The notes below the pieces were generated by a model. The model saw nothing but the letters and a program-made list of their open reading frames with translations. It did no database searches and was not told the origin of the DNA. Of a DNA stretch of 64,000 nucleotides, positions 15,775 to 24,886 are shown in pieces (position 1 is the first letter of the stretch; every line of letters begins with the position of its first letter). The translations under genes were made by a program, and so were the position numbers. Source of the stretch: Leptofilum sp965223525 (lineage in GTDB: Bacteria > Chloroflexota > Anaerolineae > Promineifilales > Promineifilaceae); the NCBI RefSeq assembly GCF_965223525.1, contig NZ_CBDCWX010000004.1, positions 1-64,000 of the forward strand, given 5' to 3'.

Positions 15775-18249
15775 ATGGCAAACGTTACTCAGCAACAGTT
15801 TGACGATAAAGGTAACCCAACTCCAGCTTGGGCGCGTGCGAAAATTGATGAGGCCAGGCGCAGCCGCACGCGTTCGTTGGATTTGAGTTCTCCTTTGCTA
15901 AGAATAGACAAAGACTACTTGGTAGATATTCCAAGCGCTGTGTTTGATATGGAATGGCTGGAATCATTGATTTTGTCCGGCAATCAACTAGCGACCGTTC
16001 CTGCTGAAATAGCCAAGCTGCAGAACCTGACAACGTTGGATTTGAGTTTAACCGAGCTAACAAACTTTCCCTCAGAAATTTGCCAACTGCAAAATCTCAG
16101 GAATTTGGATTTGTTCGGTAACTACCTGAAGATAGTGCCCACCGAAATCAGCCAACTGCAGAACCTGACAGCGTTGGATTTGGGCGAGAATCCGCTAACG
16201 GCCGTTCCCGCCGAAATCGGCAAGCTGCAAAACCTGACAGAGTTGTATTTAGGCTTCACCGAGCTAACGGCGGTTCCCGCCGAAATCGGCCAATTGCAAA
16301 ACCTTACAACGTTGGATTGGAACCGCAACCAGCTGGCCGTTCCCCCCGAAATTTTCAAACTACAAAATCTGACGACATTGCATTTAGATACCAACAAGTT
16401 AACGGCCGTTCCTCCAGAAATCGCCCAGCTGCAAAACCTGACAACACTGTATTTGGATCACAATAAGCTAATGGCTGTTCCTGACTGGTTGTTTAGCCTT
16501 CCCAAACTTGAACGACTTTACCTGCACAACAACCCGATTCAAACGCCGCCGCCAGAAGTTTTGGAGTTACAAGAGTTAGACCGTAAAAGACCCGTTGATT
16601 TAAACAGAGTGCGGGCTTACTTTGAGCAGTTGGCAGAAGAAGGAGACGACACGCTGTACGAGGCAAAGCTGATCATCATCGGCGAAGCGGGGGCGGGCAA
16701 AACAACGCTGGTCAAAAAATTGCAAGACCCCGCTTATACCGTCAATCCAACCGAACCCTCCACCGAAGGGATTGATGTGGCCGAGTGGTCGTTTCCACTG
16801 CCGCAGACATCTGATTTTTCCAAAAAATCGGATGTCTCCGCTGCCAACAACTTCCGCGTCAACATCTGGGATTTTGGCGGGCAGGAAATTTACCACGCCA
16901 CCCACAAATTCTTTCTCACCCGCCGCTCTCTCTACGCCCTCGTTGCCGACGCTCGTGAGCAAAAAACGGATTTTTACTACTGGCTCAACGTTGTCGAACT
17001 TCTCAGCGACAATAGCCCTGCGCTCATTATCTCCAACGAAAAGCAAAACCGCGCCTGGCCATTCAACGAAAATCAACTGCGCGGCGAGTTTGGCAGCCTC
17101 AAAGATGTCTTCCCCGTCAATCTGGCTGATGAGAACAGTCTTCGCCTAAATAAAATCATTGATGCGATCAAATATCATATTGTCCAACTGCCCCACGTGG
17201 GGCAAACGCTGCCCAAAACGTGGGTGCGGGTGCGGGCCGCACTGGAAGAGGATCCGCGCAACACGATGCCGCTGCCTGAGTACCTCGATTTATGCCAGCA
17301 GCACGGCTTCCGCCGCCACGACGACAAGCTGCAACTGAGCGATTATTTGCATGATTTGGGCGTTTGCCTCCATTATCAAGATGATCCATTGCTCAACAAA
17401 ACGCTCATTTTGAAGCCGGAATGGGGCACGGCGGCCGTCTACGCCGTTCTGGAAAGCAGTGTTGTCAAAGCCAAACGGGGGCGGTTTAGCCGTGCCGACC
17501 TGGCCACTATCTGGCAAGAAGAAAAATACGCGCCCTGGCGGGATGAACTGCTGCAGTTGATGATTCGCTTCCAGCTTTGCTACCAGCTACCAGGGGATGG
17601 CGACTACATCGCCCCGCAGTTGTTGAGCGAAAACAAGCCCAACTACCCCTGGAACGAGGATGACAACCTCCAGCTACGTTTCCAGTATCCGGCGTTCATG
17701 CCCAAAGGGATTTTGACCCGCTTTATTGTGACCATCCATCGGCTCATCGCCAACCAGGATTGGGTGTGGAAAACGGGCGTCATTCTGAAAGATGCAGATG
17801 CCCGCGCCGAAATCATCGAGCATTACCAACGGCGGGAAATCACCATCCGCGTTCAGGGCGGGCAAAAGCGAGATTTGCTCACCAAAATCGGCTATGAATT
17901 TGAGAATATCCACAGTGATTTTCCTGACCGTCTGCAAATCAAGCAGTTGATTCCTTGCAACTGTTCTCAGTGCAAGGGGAGCGGTAACCCTTATTTCTTT
18001 GATTTTGGGCGGCTGAAAAAGCGGCTGGCGGTAGGCAAAACAACGGCCGAATGCGACGACAGCTACGAAACGGTAGACGTGTGGAGCCTGATTGATGACG
18101 TGGGTGCCCAGAAGCAGGCTTTAGATAAGGGAATGTACGTGGGCGGCGATTATATTCACATTGAAGGCGGCATCAGCAACAGTCAGGGGATTGGGATTGG
18201 CCGTGATGCGCATGGATCGACAACCCAAGCTCACTCAGACAATCTTTGA
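15775..18249 (+). CDS. Roco protein: LRR–ROC GTPase–COR
   Basis: The start has AGGAGG six bases upstream. Nine leucine-rich repeats of 23 residues (pattern LTxLxLxxNxLTAVPxEIxxLQN) span about residues 60-265; the sixth is one residue short. The ROC GTPase has P-loop GEAGAGKTT near residue 303 and switch II DFGGQE near 365. The COR dimerisation domain fills about 450-770. Roco proteins are GTP-controlled signalling switches. The last 30 residues form a Gly/Ser/Ile tail (GGISNSQGIGIGRDAHG) of a type I associate with bacterial STAND/Roco proteins. There is no kinase or other effector domain, so output may pass through the downstream membrane protein. ACGGCCGT sites occur in the LRR codons for TAV. 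Confidence 0.93.
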   Translation: MANVTQQQFDDKGNPTPAWARAKIDEARRSRTRSLDLSSPLLRIDKDYLVDIPSAVFDMEWLESLILSGNQLATVPAEIAKLQNLTTLDLSLTELTNFPSEICQLQNLRNLDLFGNYLKIVPTEISQLQNLTALDLGENPLTAVPAEIGKLQNLTELYLGFTELTAVPAEIGQLQNLTTLDWNRNQLAVPPEIFKLQNLTTLHLDTNKLTAVPPEIAQLQNLTTLYLDHNKLMAVPDWLFSLPKLERLYLHNNPIQTPPPEVLELQELDRKRPVDLNRVRAYFEQLAEEGDDTLYEAKLIIIGEAGAGKTTLVKKLQDPAYTVNPTEPSTEGIDVAEWSFPLPQTSDFSKKSDVSAANNFRVNIWDFGGQEIYHATHKFFLTRRSLYALVADAREQKTDFYYWLNVVELLSDNSPALIISNEKQNRAWPFNENQLRGEFGSLKDVFPVNLADENSLRLNKIIDAIKYHIVQLPHVGQTLPKTWVRVRAALEEDPRNTMPLPEYLDLCQQHGFRRHDDKLQLSDYLHDLGVCLHYQDDPLLNKTLILKPEWGTAAVYAVLESSVVKAKRGRFSRADLATIWQEEKYAPWRDELLQLMIRFQLCYQLPGDGDYIAPQLLSENKPNYPWNEDDNLQLRFQYPAFMPKGILTRFIVTIHRLIANQDWVWKTGVILKDADARAEIIEHYQRREITIRVQGGQKRDLLTKIGYEFENIHSDFPDRLQIKQLIPCNCSQCKGSGNPYFFDFGRLKKRLAVGKTTAECDDSYETVDVWSLIDDVGAQKQALDKGMYVGGDYIHIEGGISNSQGIGIGRDAHGSTTQAHSDNL

Positions 18250-18384
18250 TACCTGTTTAACGCAGGGGATTGAATTGACGATATGCCCGTCCCCATTAGA
18301 TTAACACCACCTGCAACCAGACAAATAGTATCAGTGCAAGCCAAAGCGGGGGTGTACCGGCAGAGGAAGCCAGGAGAGCGCCTG

Positions 18385-18915
18385 ATGGAAACTGAACAAT
18401 TTGAGAGGGCCCCAAAACCAACAAAGGCCGAAACCGAAAGCCTCAGCTTTCAATTAGCCATCTTAAAAGACGAACTGGAACATATTCAAAATACGATTGC
18501 TCGAATGGATGAAATTACGCAAACGACCAAGAATTGGGCAATTTTGGTTTGGGGCGGCAGCGTCTTATTGGCTTTGGGCGATCCGGTTTTACGAGACTAT
18601 CTATTTTTCACCGCTTTGTTGCCGCTGCTCTTTTGGTATATTGACGGTCGGTGGCGTTATCTACAGCGTCGTTCCAGTTTTCGTGCACGGAAAATTAGCC
18701 AGTTTTTGAATGACGGCCGTTTGACAGACTCTTTCCAAATGGGCAAACTAACCAACTTCACCGTCTACGATCCCATCGGCAGCCAGTACGACGCGAAAAA
18801 AGACCCGGATTACGCCAATTATGTTTCTATGAGGAAAGCGCTCAGTTATGCTGAGGTTATGGGGTTTTATGGGGCGCTGGTTTTAGTCAGTATCTTCCTA
18901 GCTTTAATCTTCTAA
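18385..18915 (+). CDS. Small membrane protein downstream of Roco (SLATT-like layout)
   Basis: The start at 18385 is preferred because AGGAG stands eight bases upstream; the frame is open from an ATG at 18283 but that part looks non-coding. The 176-residue protein has a charged N-terminus, a helix of coiled-coil character (LKDELEHIQNTIARMDEI), two closely spaced membrane helices (WAILVWGGSVLLAL and YLFFTALLPLLFWYI), a soluble loop and a C-terminal hydrophobic helix. The layout recalls SLATT-type predicted pore-forming effectors, but I cannot prove membership. It follows the Roco gene on the same strand and is probably co-transcribed. A role as membrane-acting effector of the Roco switch is inference. 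Confidence 0.7.
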   Translation: METEQFERAPKPTKAETESLSFQLAILKDELEHIQNTIARMDEITQTTKNWAILVWGGSVLLALGDPVLRDYLFFTALLPLLFWYIDGRWRYLQRRSSFRARKISQFLNDGRLTDSFQMGKLTNFTVYDPIGSQYDAKKDPDYANYVSMRKALSYAEVMGFYGALVLVSIFLALIF

Positions 18916-18993
18916 CTTCTTTGACGATGTTGCCAAGCCGGAGAAAACGTAGCATATATCAGAGTATGCGGCCGTCCGGGAAATCTAGAAAAG

Positions 18994-19030
18994 AAAGAGC
19001 GGCATTTTTCATTAAATGTCGCTCTTTTTG
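18994..19030. terminator. Bidirectional rho-independent terminator
   Basis: AAAGAGCGGCATTT and AAATGTCGCTCTTT form a 14-bp stem with one G-T pair and a six-base loop. T-runs lie on both outer sides. It ends the Roco operon on the plus strand and the P450 gene on the minus strand. Confidence 0.85.
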
Positions 19031-19068
19031 TTTGATAGCCGCAAATTGAATGTGCGTGACGAGATATT

Positions 19069-20472
19069 TCAAGCAAAGGCGCGCTCTGGGGTGGGCGTTA
19101 CGGCCGTTTCCCGTTCCGTCATCTGCATCTGAATTCCATTTTCCGGGGTGAGCGTAATTTGCGCGTTGTAGCGCACCGGGTCAGTTTGAGCCAGGGCCAA
19201 TTGGTATTTTTGGGCGATGGTGGCCAGGATAAGTTGCGCCTCCATCATGGCAAAGGCGTTGCCGATACAGATTCGCACCCCGCCGCCAAACGGCATGTAG
19301 GCAAACTTGGGCAGCGATTTTTCAAACTGAGGCGTGAACCGCTCAGGTTTGAACGCCTCAGGATCGTCGAAATATTGTGGCAAATGGTGCATGACGTATG
19401 GCGACACAAAGACAGTGCTGCCTTTGGGGATGGTGTAACCGCCAATTTCTGCATCTTCCAGGGCGAGACGGCCGTTCAAAATCCAGGCCGGTGGGTAAAG
19501 CCGCATGGACTCTTTGATGATTTGTAAGCTGTAGGGCAGGTTGGGCAAATCGGCCAGCGTTGGCTGACGGCCGGCCAGCACGCTGTCTAGCTCTGCGTGG
19601 AGTTTGGCTTCCACCTCAGGATGCTGCGAGAGCAAATACCAAGTCCAGCTCAGGGCATTGGAGGTGGTTTCGTGCCCAGCGGCAAACAGGGTGGCGACCT
19701 CGTCGCGTAGCTGCTTGTCGTCCATAAATTCGCCATCTTCGTCCACGGAAAGCATCAGCATGGAGAGTAAATCTCCCGTGTCGGCAACTTGCCCGTTGAC
19801 GGCCGTTTTGCGCCGCTCGGCAATAATCTGGTCCATCACCTGGTTAAATTGGGCAGCAGCTTTGTTGCGTAGGCGGTTGTCGGCCGTGGGAACCCAGTTT
19901 GGCAATGAAAAGCCGCGTTGGTAGTCACGGTTGGAGACGGCCTGAAGGTTGTGCATGGCGTTGCTGATGGCTGCGGCCGTATCGCCCGATCCTGTAATTC
20001 CATCAGCATCGAATAACGTTTTGGAAACGATAAGCATCGTCAGGTGCATCATCTCTTCGGTAATATCTACCGTTGCCTTACCTTCCCAGCCGTCCATAAG
20101 TTGATTCGCATAGTCAACCATCACTTCTGCATAATTGTGGATGCGCTTACTGTGAAAAGCGGGCTGCGCCAGCCGCCGCTGCCGCCGATGAAAATCACCA
20201 TCGCTGGTGAGCAAGCCATTGCCCAAAAATTTGCCCAAGATTTGCTTGTCCAGTGGTGCTTTTTCAAATTTGTGGCGTTGGGTTACTAGCACTTCCCGAA
20301 TGAGATCAGGATGCCCCAGCAGATACGTATGCACATGTGCCAACCGAAAGTAGACGATGTCGCCGTACTTTTTTACATTTTCTAGCAAAAATGTGGGCTC
20401 ATCCTCGCTAAACTGGGGTAAGTTGCCCAGCAACAGGTTGCCTTTGGGGCCAGACGGCCGTTTAATTGTCAT
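19069..20472 (-). CDS. Cytochrome P450 (class with long N-terminus)
   Basis: This is a complete P450 of about 467 residues. It has the I-helix AAGHETTSNALSW, the K-helix ESMR, the PERF segment (FKPERF) and the haem-binding loop FGGGVRICIGNAFA with the cysteine ligand. There is no N-terminal membrane anchor, so it is a soluble bacterial monooxygenase. Substrate unknown; fatty acid or terpenoid oxidation is typical of such CYP102/CYP110-like sequences. Two ATGs are possible; the second (20472) has a better spacing to GAGGAG. The gene is divergent from a TetR regulator with overlapping promoter elements between them, so TetR control is likely. Confidence 0.93.
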   Translation of the reverse strand: MTIKRPSGPKGNLLLGNLPQFSEDEPTFLLENVKKYGDIVYFRLAHVHTYLLGHPDLIREVLVTQRHKFEKAPLDKQILGKFLGNGLLTSDGDFHRRQRRLAQPAFHSKRIHNYAEVMVDYANQLMDGWEGKATVDITEEMMHLTMLIVSKTLFDADGITGSGDTAAAISNAMHNLQAVSNRDYQRGFSLPNWVPTADNRLRNKAAAQFNQVMDQIIAERRKTAVNGQVADTGDLLSMLMLSVDEDGEFMDDKQLRDEVATLFAAGHETTSNALSWTWYLLSQHPEVEAKLHAELDSVLAGRQPTLADLPNLPYSLQIIKESMRLYPPAWILNGRLALEDAEIGGYTIPKGSTVFVSPYVMHHLPQYFDDPEAFKPERFTPQFEKSLPKFAYMPFGGGVRICIGNAFAMMEAQLILATIAQKYQLALAQTDPVRYNAQITLTPENGIQMQMTERETAVTPTPERAFA

Positions 20473-20499
20473 AATCATTGCTCCTCGGTATTGAGATAA

Positions 20500-20528
20500 T
20501 TGACAAATTGTTGTTTAGTTGATATAGT
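20500..20528 (+). promoter_or_regulatory. Sigma-70 promoter for the TetR gene
   Basis: TTGACA (20500-20505), a 17-bp spacer and TATAGT (20523-20528) make a near-consensus promoter pointing at the tetR gene 100 bp downstream. Confidence 0.75.
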
Positions 20529-20536
20529 GTTGTCAA
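20500..20536. promoter_or_regulatory. Candidate TetR operator (inverted repeat)
   Basis: TTGACAA (20500-20506) and TTGTCAA (20530-20536) are inverted repeats that cover the tetR promoter from the -35 to just past the -10 and touch the P450 promoter. The wide spacing is unusual for one TetR dimer, so the arms may be two half-sites or simply promoter sequence. Confidence 0.4.
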
Positions 20537-20537
20537 A

Positions 20538-20565
20538 ATCATAAATCGGATTCAGCGATTGTCAA
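20538..20565 (-). promoter_or_regulatory. Sigma-70 promoter for the P450 gene
   Basis: On the minus strand TTGACA (20565-20560), a 16-bp spacer and TATGAT (20543-20538) face the P450 gene. It is back-to-back with the tetR promoter, 9 bp apart. Confidence 0.7.
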
Positions 20566-20629
20566 GAACCAATTACGATGGACTGTTGTTTTATCAACGG
20601 CCGTTGCATAAACAACATAGAAGGCATTG

Positions 20630-21199
20630 ATGGATAGACGAAAAAGGCGCACCCGCAGATTGCTGGGAGAAGCATTACTAGAACTGGTGCAAGAAAAAAA
20701 GTGGGATCAAATAACGATTCAGGACATTACCGATCGGGCAGATATAAACCGAGCCACCTTTTATTTGCATTACAGTAGCAAAGAGAAGCTGCTGGCAGAT
20801 AGCCTAGAAGGATACTTTGATGAACTGGTGAAGCAGATTGCTGCCAAAACAATGAATAAACCAATCTGGGAGAACCCAGAAGCGGATGAGATGGTGTTTG
20901 CTCACGTAGCAGAACATGCAGATTTATACAGGGTACTGCTGGGGGAAAATGGCATGGGGTACGTGATCAACCGGGTAATTGATTACATTGCCCAGTTTAG
21001 CGAGCTTCAGCTCAGGGCAGGTTTAGGTAATATTGAACTGCAACTGCCCATAGAGATTATGGCGCGGCATGTGGCAGGGTCGCTTTTTGCACTGGTAACT
21101 TGGTGGCTGACGAACAATATGCCGTATACACCCCGTGAAATGGCAGAGATGTCCATCCGGCTGTGCGTGACAGGTACAATGCCGGTTAAACAGGCGTGA
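20630..21199 (+). CDS. TetR family transcriptional regulator
   Basis: The ATG at 20630 follows GAAGG at a good distance; a TTG directly before it is less likely. The 189-residue protein has a TetR N-terminal helix-turn-helix (TIQDITDRADINRATFYLHY) and a helical ligand-binding part ending in a hydrophobic WWL segment, close to the TetR_C_8/C_33 type. It faces away from the P450 gene across 157 bp with back-to-back promoters. It probably represses that gene and itself and is relieved by a small hydrophobic substrate. Confidence 0.9.
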   Translation: MDRRKRRTRRLLGEALLELVQEKKWDQITIQDITDRADINRATFYLHYSSKEKLLADSLEGYFDELVKQIAAKTMNKPIWENPEADEMVFAHVAEHADLYRVLLGENGMGYVINRVIDYIAQFSELQLRAGLGNIELQLPIEIMARHVAGSLFALVTWWLTNNMPYTPREMAEMSIRLCVTGTMPVKQA

Positions 21200-21244
21200 G
21201 AACTGTGACAAACTAAGTAAAAACCAGCAAATATTGTCGGGTGC

Positions 21245-21297
21245 GTAGCCGCGGATTTTTTCCGCGTCACCGGAGCGCAGTAAGAAACTGCGGCTAC
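21245..21297. repeat. Intergenic palindrome, family C copy 1
   Basis: GTAGCCGCGG starts and CTGCGGCTAC ends an imperfect hairpin between the convergent tetR and GT39 genes. Its right half, CGCAGTAAGAAACTGCGGCT, is also present in copy 2 at 30902-30943. Confidence 0.8.
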
Positions 21298-21341
21298 AAA
21301 CAACGATTCATATTTGTTTGAAGCGGCTCAGGTTTTCCAGC

Positions 21342-22847
21342 TCATGGCGCGCGAACGAAAAGGAAGACGGCCGCATTTTCCGCCTCAAACTGATCAACAA
21401 CAAGATAGCTGGGCGTGCCCGTCGCTAATGCCTGAATAAGCTCCGCATCCTCCTGCTGGTGAATGTGCGACATCGCCATCCAAAAACGAGGCGCACTGTT
21501 AATCGCCTGCTGAATTTCGGCCAGCTTCTCCGGCGTGGGGAGCTGGCGAAACCAGGTGCCGTATGTGGTCTCTAGCGGAGAGTCATTTTGGTAGACCCGG
21601 TAGGCGGGTTCAGCCCCGTAATAGACGTATACAAGGTCGTCTGGCTGCGCTTGCTCGTTCAAGTAAGCCACAGCCGGGCGCAGCGACTCGCGCGGCAATG
21701 CCAGCCAGGGGTTAACCTGAGCCATTTGGGGCCAGAAAAAGAGCTGAACGCTAACCAGAAAAATCCCCAAAGCGTACGCCGCGACAGGCCATCTTTTGAG
21801 GGAAATCACCGCTGCGGCCAACAGCATGAAAAACAAGGGGAGCACAGCCAGAGCGTACCGTTGGCCAATGGGGTAAATGCCAATAAACCGAACGAAGAAC
21901 AAGATAGCAACGGTGGCCCAAAAATAAAGCGTGAGGTGGCACGTTTTTTTGTTATTGCGGCACAGGTAAATGGAGCCAACGGCCGTTACCACTAAAAAAA
22001 TGAGCGGCATCCATTGTCCTGGCACACTGCTAAAGGGAACCGTGAAAAAGGAGATGAAGCCATCCAGCAAGTAGTTGTCGAATTGCCGCACGCTGGCCAG
22101 CCAGCCGGGGTCAACAAACAGCGGTTCTAACCCTTTGTTTGTGGAGAACCGGTTTATGTGAATGTTTAGCTGGGTGAAATAAAGCACCACGATGCTGAGG
22201 CCAATGATGAGGTGCGCTGTGAAGAAACGGCCGTACTGTCCCCGATCCTTGCGCTGCCAAAGCTGCCACATTAAATGCAAATCTAGGATGGGCAACAGCC
22301 AGGCCAATCCGTAATATGAGTACAATGAAACAATGATGGCAACAGTCAACATGACCCAGTCGGCCACGGCGCCGCGACGGCGAACCTGAGCAAACGAAAT
22401 GAGCAGCAGCAGTGCCAAAAAGACGACAAAGCTGTACTGGCTCACCTCCTGAGCATAATAAATTTGCACAGAGGAAACGGCCATGAACAGGGCTGTGAGC
22501 AACCCAATCGTTGGTAATTTTTGCTTAGCCAACCAAATGTACGACAAGTAAACTGCGCCCCCACTAAACAGTGCCGAGGGAAGTCGCAGCCAAAATTCAT
22601 TTACTGTGAGTTGGGCAATGGGAAACAGCAGCAAGCGGTAAATGGGCGGGTCTGCCCCATCTGTCACGAACAGCACATCGGGCCAGGGCGTAAGAGACCG
22701 CAGCACTTCGCGCGCTTCATCGAACCAGAAGCTGTGCTGGCCAATGCCCCACAGCCGCACCAAAATGGCCAGTCCAGTAAGAACAAGGATGATCCAATCC
22801 GTTTGGGTTTTGCGTAAAGATGTTGTGCTGCCTGTTGAAATATCCAC
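21342..22847 (-). CDS. GT39-like membrane glycosyltransferase
   Basis: This 501-residue integral membrane protein has about ten hydrophobic helices. After the first helix comes HSFWFDEAREV, the acidic loop that carries the catalytic Asp of GT39/ArnT-type enzymes. SSVQIYYAQEVSQYS is the second conserved loop. It ends in a soluble domain of about 130 residues. Such enzymes move a sugar from a polyprenyl-phosphate donor to proteins or lipids on the outer face of the membrane. It stands alone, divergent from aspS. The acceptor is unknown. Confidence 0.85.
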   Translation of the reverse strand: MDISTGSTTSLRKTQTDWIILVLTGLAILVRLWGIGQHSFWFDEAREVLRSLTPWPDVLFVTDGADPPIYRLLLFPIAQLTVNEFWLRLPSALFSGGAVYLSYIWLAKQKLPTIGLLTALFMAVSSVQIYYAQEVSQYSFVVFLALLLLISFAQVRRRGAVADWVMLTVAIIVSLYSYYGLAWLLPILDLHLMWQLWQRKDRGQYGRFFTAHLIIGLSIVVLYFTQLNIHINRFSTNKGLEPLFVDPGWLASVRQFDNYLLDGFISFFTVPFSSVPGQWMPLIFLVVTAVGSIYLCRNNKKTCHLTLYFWATVAILFFVRFIGIYPIGQRYALAVLPLFFMLLAAAVISLKRWPVAAYALGIFLVSVQLFFWPQMAQVNPWLALPRESLRPAVAYLNEQAQPDDLVYVYYGAEPAYRVYQNDSPLETTYGTWFRQLPTPEKLAEIQQAINSAPRFWMAMSHIHQQEDAELIQALATGTPSYLVVDQFEAENAAVFLFVRAP

Positions 22848-22943
22848 AAATAACGTCCTGTATCTTAACTGGTGACGGCTTCCAATTCTAACTTACACAC
22901 GCATGTTACGCAGCGTAGATTTCAAAAGTCTCGTATATGCGCT

Positions 22944-22972
22944 TTGTCGGCAGGTTGGGGGCATGATACAAT
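22944..22972 (+). promoter_or_regulatory. Sigma-70 promoter for aspS
   Basis: TTGTCG (22944-22949), a 17-bp spacer and TACAAT (22967-22972) give a leader of about 80 nt before aspS. I see no T-box element in that leader. Confidence 0.6.
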
Positions 22973-23059
22973 TTTCACAATCACAAGGAGACGGTTCACA
23001 ATACAAAATTGCTGGGCAAGCAGCCTGGAATCTGCTCTGAGAAAAGTAAGGAAAACAAG

Positions 23060-24847
23060 ATGCTAAAAACACATAGCTGCGGTGAATTGCGGCTTGAACA
23101 CGTTGGTGAAACAGTTACATTGGCTGGTTGGGTAAACCGCCGTCGGGACATGGGCGGCGTGGTGTTTATTGATTTGCGGGATCGTGATGGGAAGACGCAG
23201 GTTGTGGTTAATTCGGGCCGCACGGCCGAAGGCTTTGCCGTGGCGGAGCAAATCCGCAGTGAATATGTGGTTCAGGTGACGGGCGAGGTGGGGAGACGGC
23301 CGTCTGGTCAGGAAAATGAGAATTTAGCCACAGGTGCTATTGAGCTGCTGGCAGATTCCGTTGTGGTTTTAAACCCAGCCAAAACGCCGCCCTTCCTCAT
23401 TGACCGAGATGAGGTGGTGGACGAAAGTTTGCGCCTGAAATACCGCTACCTGGATTTGCGCCGTGAGCGAATGCAGCGCAATTTGGTCATTCGCCACAAA
23501 GCCATCAAATTTATCCGCGACTTTTTAGACCGGCGCGGTTTTCTGGAAGTGGAAACCCCCATTTTGTTCAAAAGCACGCCAGAGGGTGCGCGGGATTATT
23601 TAGTGCCAAGCCGCGTGCATCCTGGTCAATTTTACGCTTTGCCGCAAAGCCCGCAGCAGCTTAAGCAACTCCTCATGGTGGCGGGCTACGAACGGTATTT
23701 CCAGATTGCCCGCTGCTTCCGCGATGAAGATTTACGCGCCGATCGGCAGCCAGAATTTACCCAGCTAGATATGGAAATGAGCTTTGTCGAGCGCGACGAC
23801 ATCCTGAACCTGATTGAAGATTTGATGGTTGGAATGGTGAAGCACGCTAGCTTGGTGCCGCTGGCTTACGAACAGTTTCCCCGCTTGAGCTACGCCGACG
23901 TGGTGAACCGTTACGGCACAGACCGCCCCGACCTGCGCTTTGGCCTGGAACTGGTAGATATTTCTGAGATTGTGGGCAGCAGTTCCTTCCGCGTCTTTGC
24001 TCAAAACGTAGCGGCTGGCAACCCGGTAAAGGCGATTTGCGTGCCGGGCTGCGGCAGCTACAGTCGCAAGCAGCTTTCAGATCTGGAAAATATTGCCAGA
24101 GAGGCAGGTGCCAAAGGATTGGCTTGGTTGGCCATCCATCCAGAGACAGAAGAAGTGCGCGGCCCCATCGCCAAATTCTTCACGGTAGAGCAGCTTATTG
24201 CCATTACGGAAAAAATGGAAGCAGGCCCTGGCGACCTGATTTTGATTTCCAGCGATAAGAAAGCGGTGGTTCATGAGGTGCTGCACACCATGCGTACCGA
24301 AATGGCCAATCGGCTGGGACTGACGGATACAAATACGCTGGCGTTTGCCTGGGTGGTTGATTTCCCGTTGTTTGAGGAAGAGATGGAGGAGGGGCATTAC
24401 GCACCGAGCCACCATATGTTCACCGCGCCCAAACGGGAGCACATTCCGCTACTGGATAGCGACCCTGGTCAGGTTCTCAGTGAACAGTATGATCTGGTGT
24501 GCAACGGCTTTGAGGTGGCTGGCGGCAGTATTCGTATTCACGAACGGCCGCTCCAGCGCAAAATCATGGAACTCATCGGCTTCTCAATTGAGGAGGCCAA
24601 AGAGCAGTTTGGTCATATGCTAGAAGCGTTTGAGTATGGGGCTCCCCCGCACGGCGGCATCGCCCCCGGCATTGACCGTCTGGTGGCGCTGATGGCGGGC
24701 GAACCCAACATCCGTGAGGTGATGGCTTTCCCCAAGACGGCTCAGGCAACTGATCTGATGGCTAGCGCGCCGTCTCCTGTGGTGCAACGCCAACTGGATG
24801 AGCTGCACATCACATTGGCGATCAAAGAAAAAGAGAAAAAGGCGTAA
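23060..24847 (+). CDS. aspS: Aspartate–tRNA ligase
   Basis: The ATG at 23060 has AAGGA upstream and begins the usual MLKTHSCGELR; the open frame extends further left without coding character. The 595-residue protein is a bacterial-type AspRS: OB-fold anticodon domain (GWVNRRRDMGGVVFIDLRDR), class II motif 2 (FRDEDLRADRQPEFTQLDME), a bacterial GAD insertion and motif 3 (GIDRLVALMAG). It charges tRNA-Asp, and if no separate GatCAB-free AsnRS route exists it may also charge tRNA-Asn; that cannot be told from one gene. It is followed by a strong terminator, so it is a single-gene transcript. Confidence 0.97.
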   Translation: MLKTHSCGELRLEHVGETVTLAGWVNRRRDMGGVVFIDLRDRDGKTQVVVNSGRTAEGFAVAEQIRSEYVVQVTGEVGRRPSGQENENLATGAIELLADSVVVLNPAKTPPFLIDRDEVVDESLRLKYRYLDLRRERMQRNLVIRHKAIKFIRDFLDRRGFLEVETPILFKSTPEGARDYLVPSRVHPGQFYALPQSPQQLKQLLMVAGYERYFQIARCFRDEDLRADRQPEFTQLDMEMSFVERDDILNLIEDLMVGMVKHASLVPLAYEQFPRLSYADVVNRYGTDRPDLRFGLELVDISEIVGSSSFRVFAQNVAAGNPVKAICVPGCGSYSRKQLSDLENIAREAGAKGLAWLAIHPETEEVRGPIAKFFTVEQLIAITEKMEAGPGDLILISSDKKAVVHEVLHTMRTEMANRLGLTDTNTLAFAWVVDFPLFEEEMEEGHYAPSHHMFTAPKREHIPLLDSDPGQVLSEQYDLVCNGFEVAGGSIRIHERPLQRKIMELIGFSIEEAKEQFGHMLEAFEYGAPPHGGIAPGIDRLVALMAGEPNIREVMAFPKTAQATDLMASAPSPVVQRQLDELHITLAIKEKEKKA

Positions 24848-24859
24848 ACGAACCAGAAG

Positions 24860-24886
24860 GGGCGGCTCCACAGCCGCCCTTTTTTA
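24860..24886 (+). terminator. Rho-independent terminator of aspS
   Basis: GGGCGGCT, a four-base loop and AGCCGCCC are followed by six T residues, starting 12 bp after the aspS stop. Confidence 0.93.

Noticed and set aside
15958..16560. Regular 69-bp tandem repeats that look like a CRISPR array or satellite
   Set aside because: They are the in-frame leucine-rich repeats of the Roco gene, with variable spacers absent.
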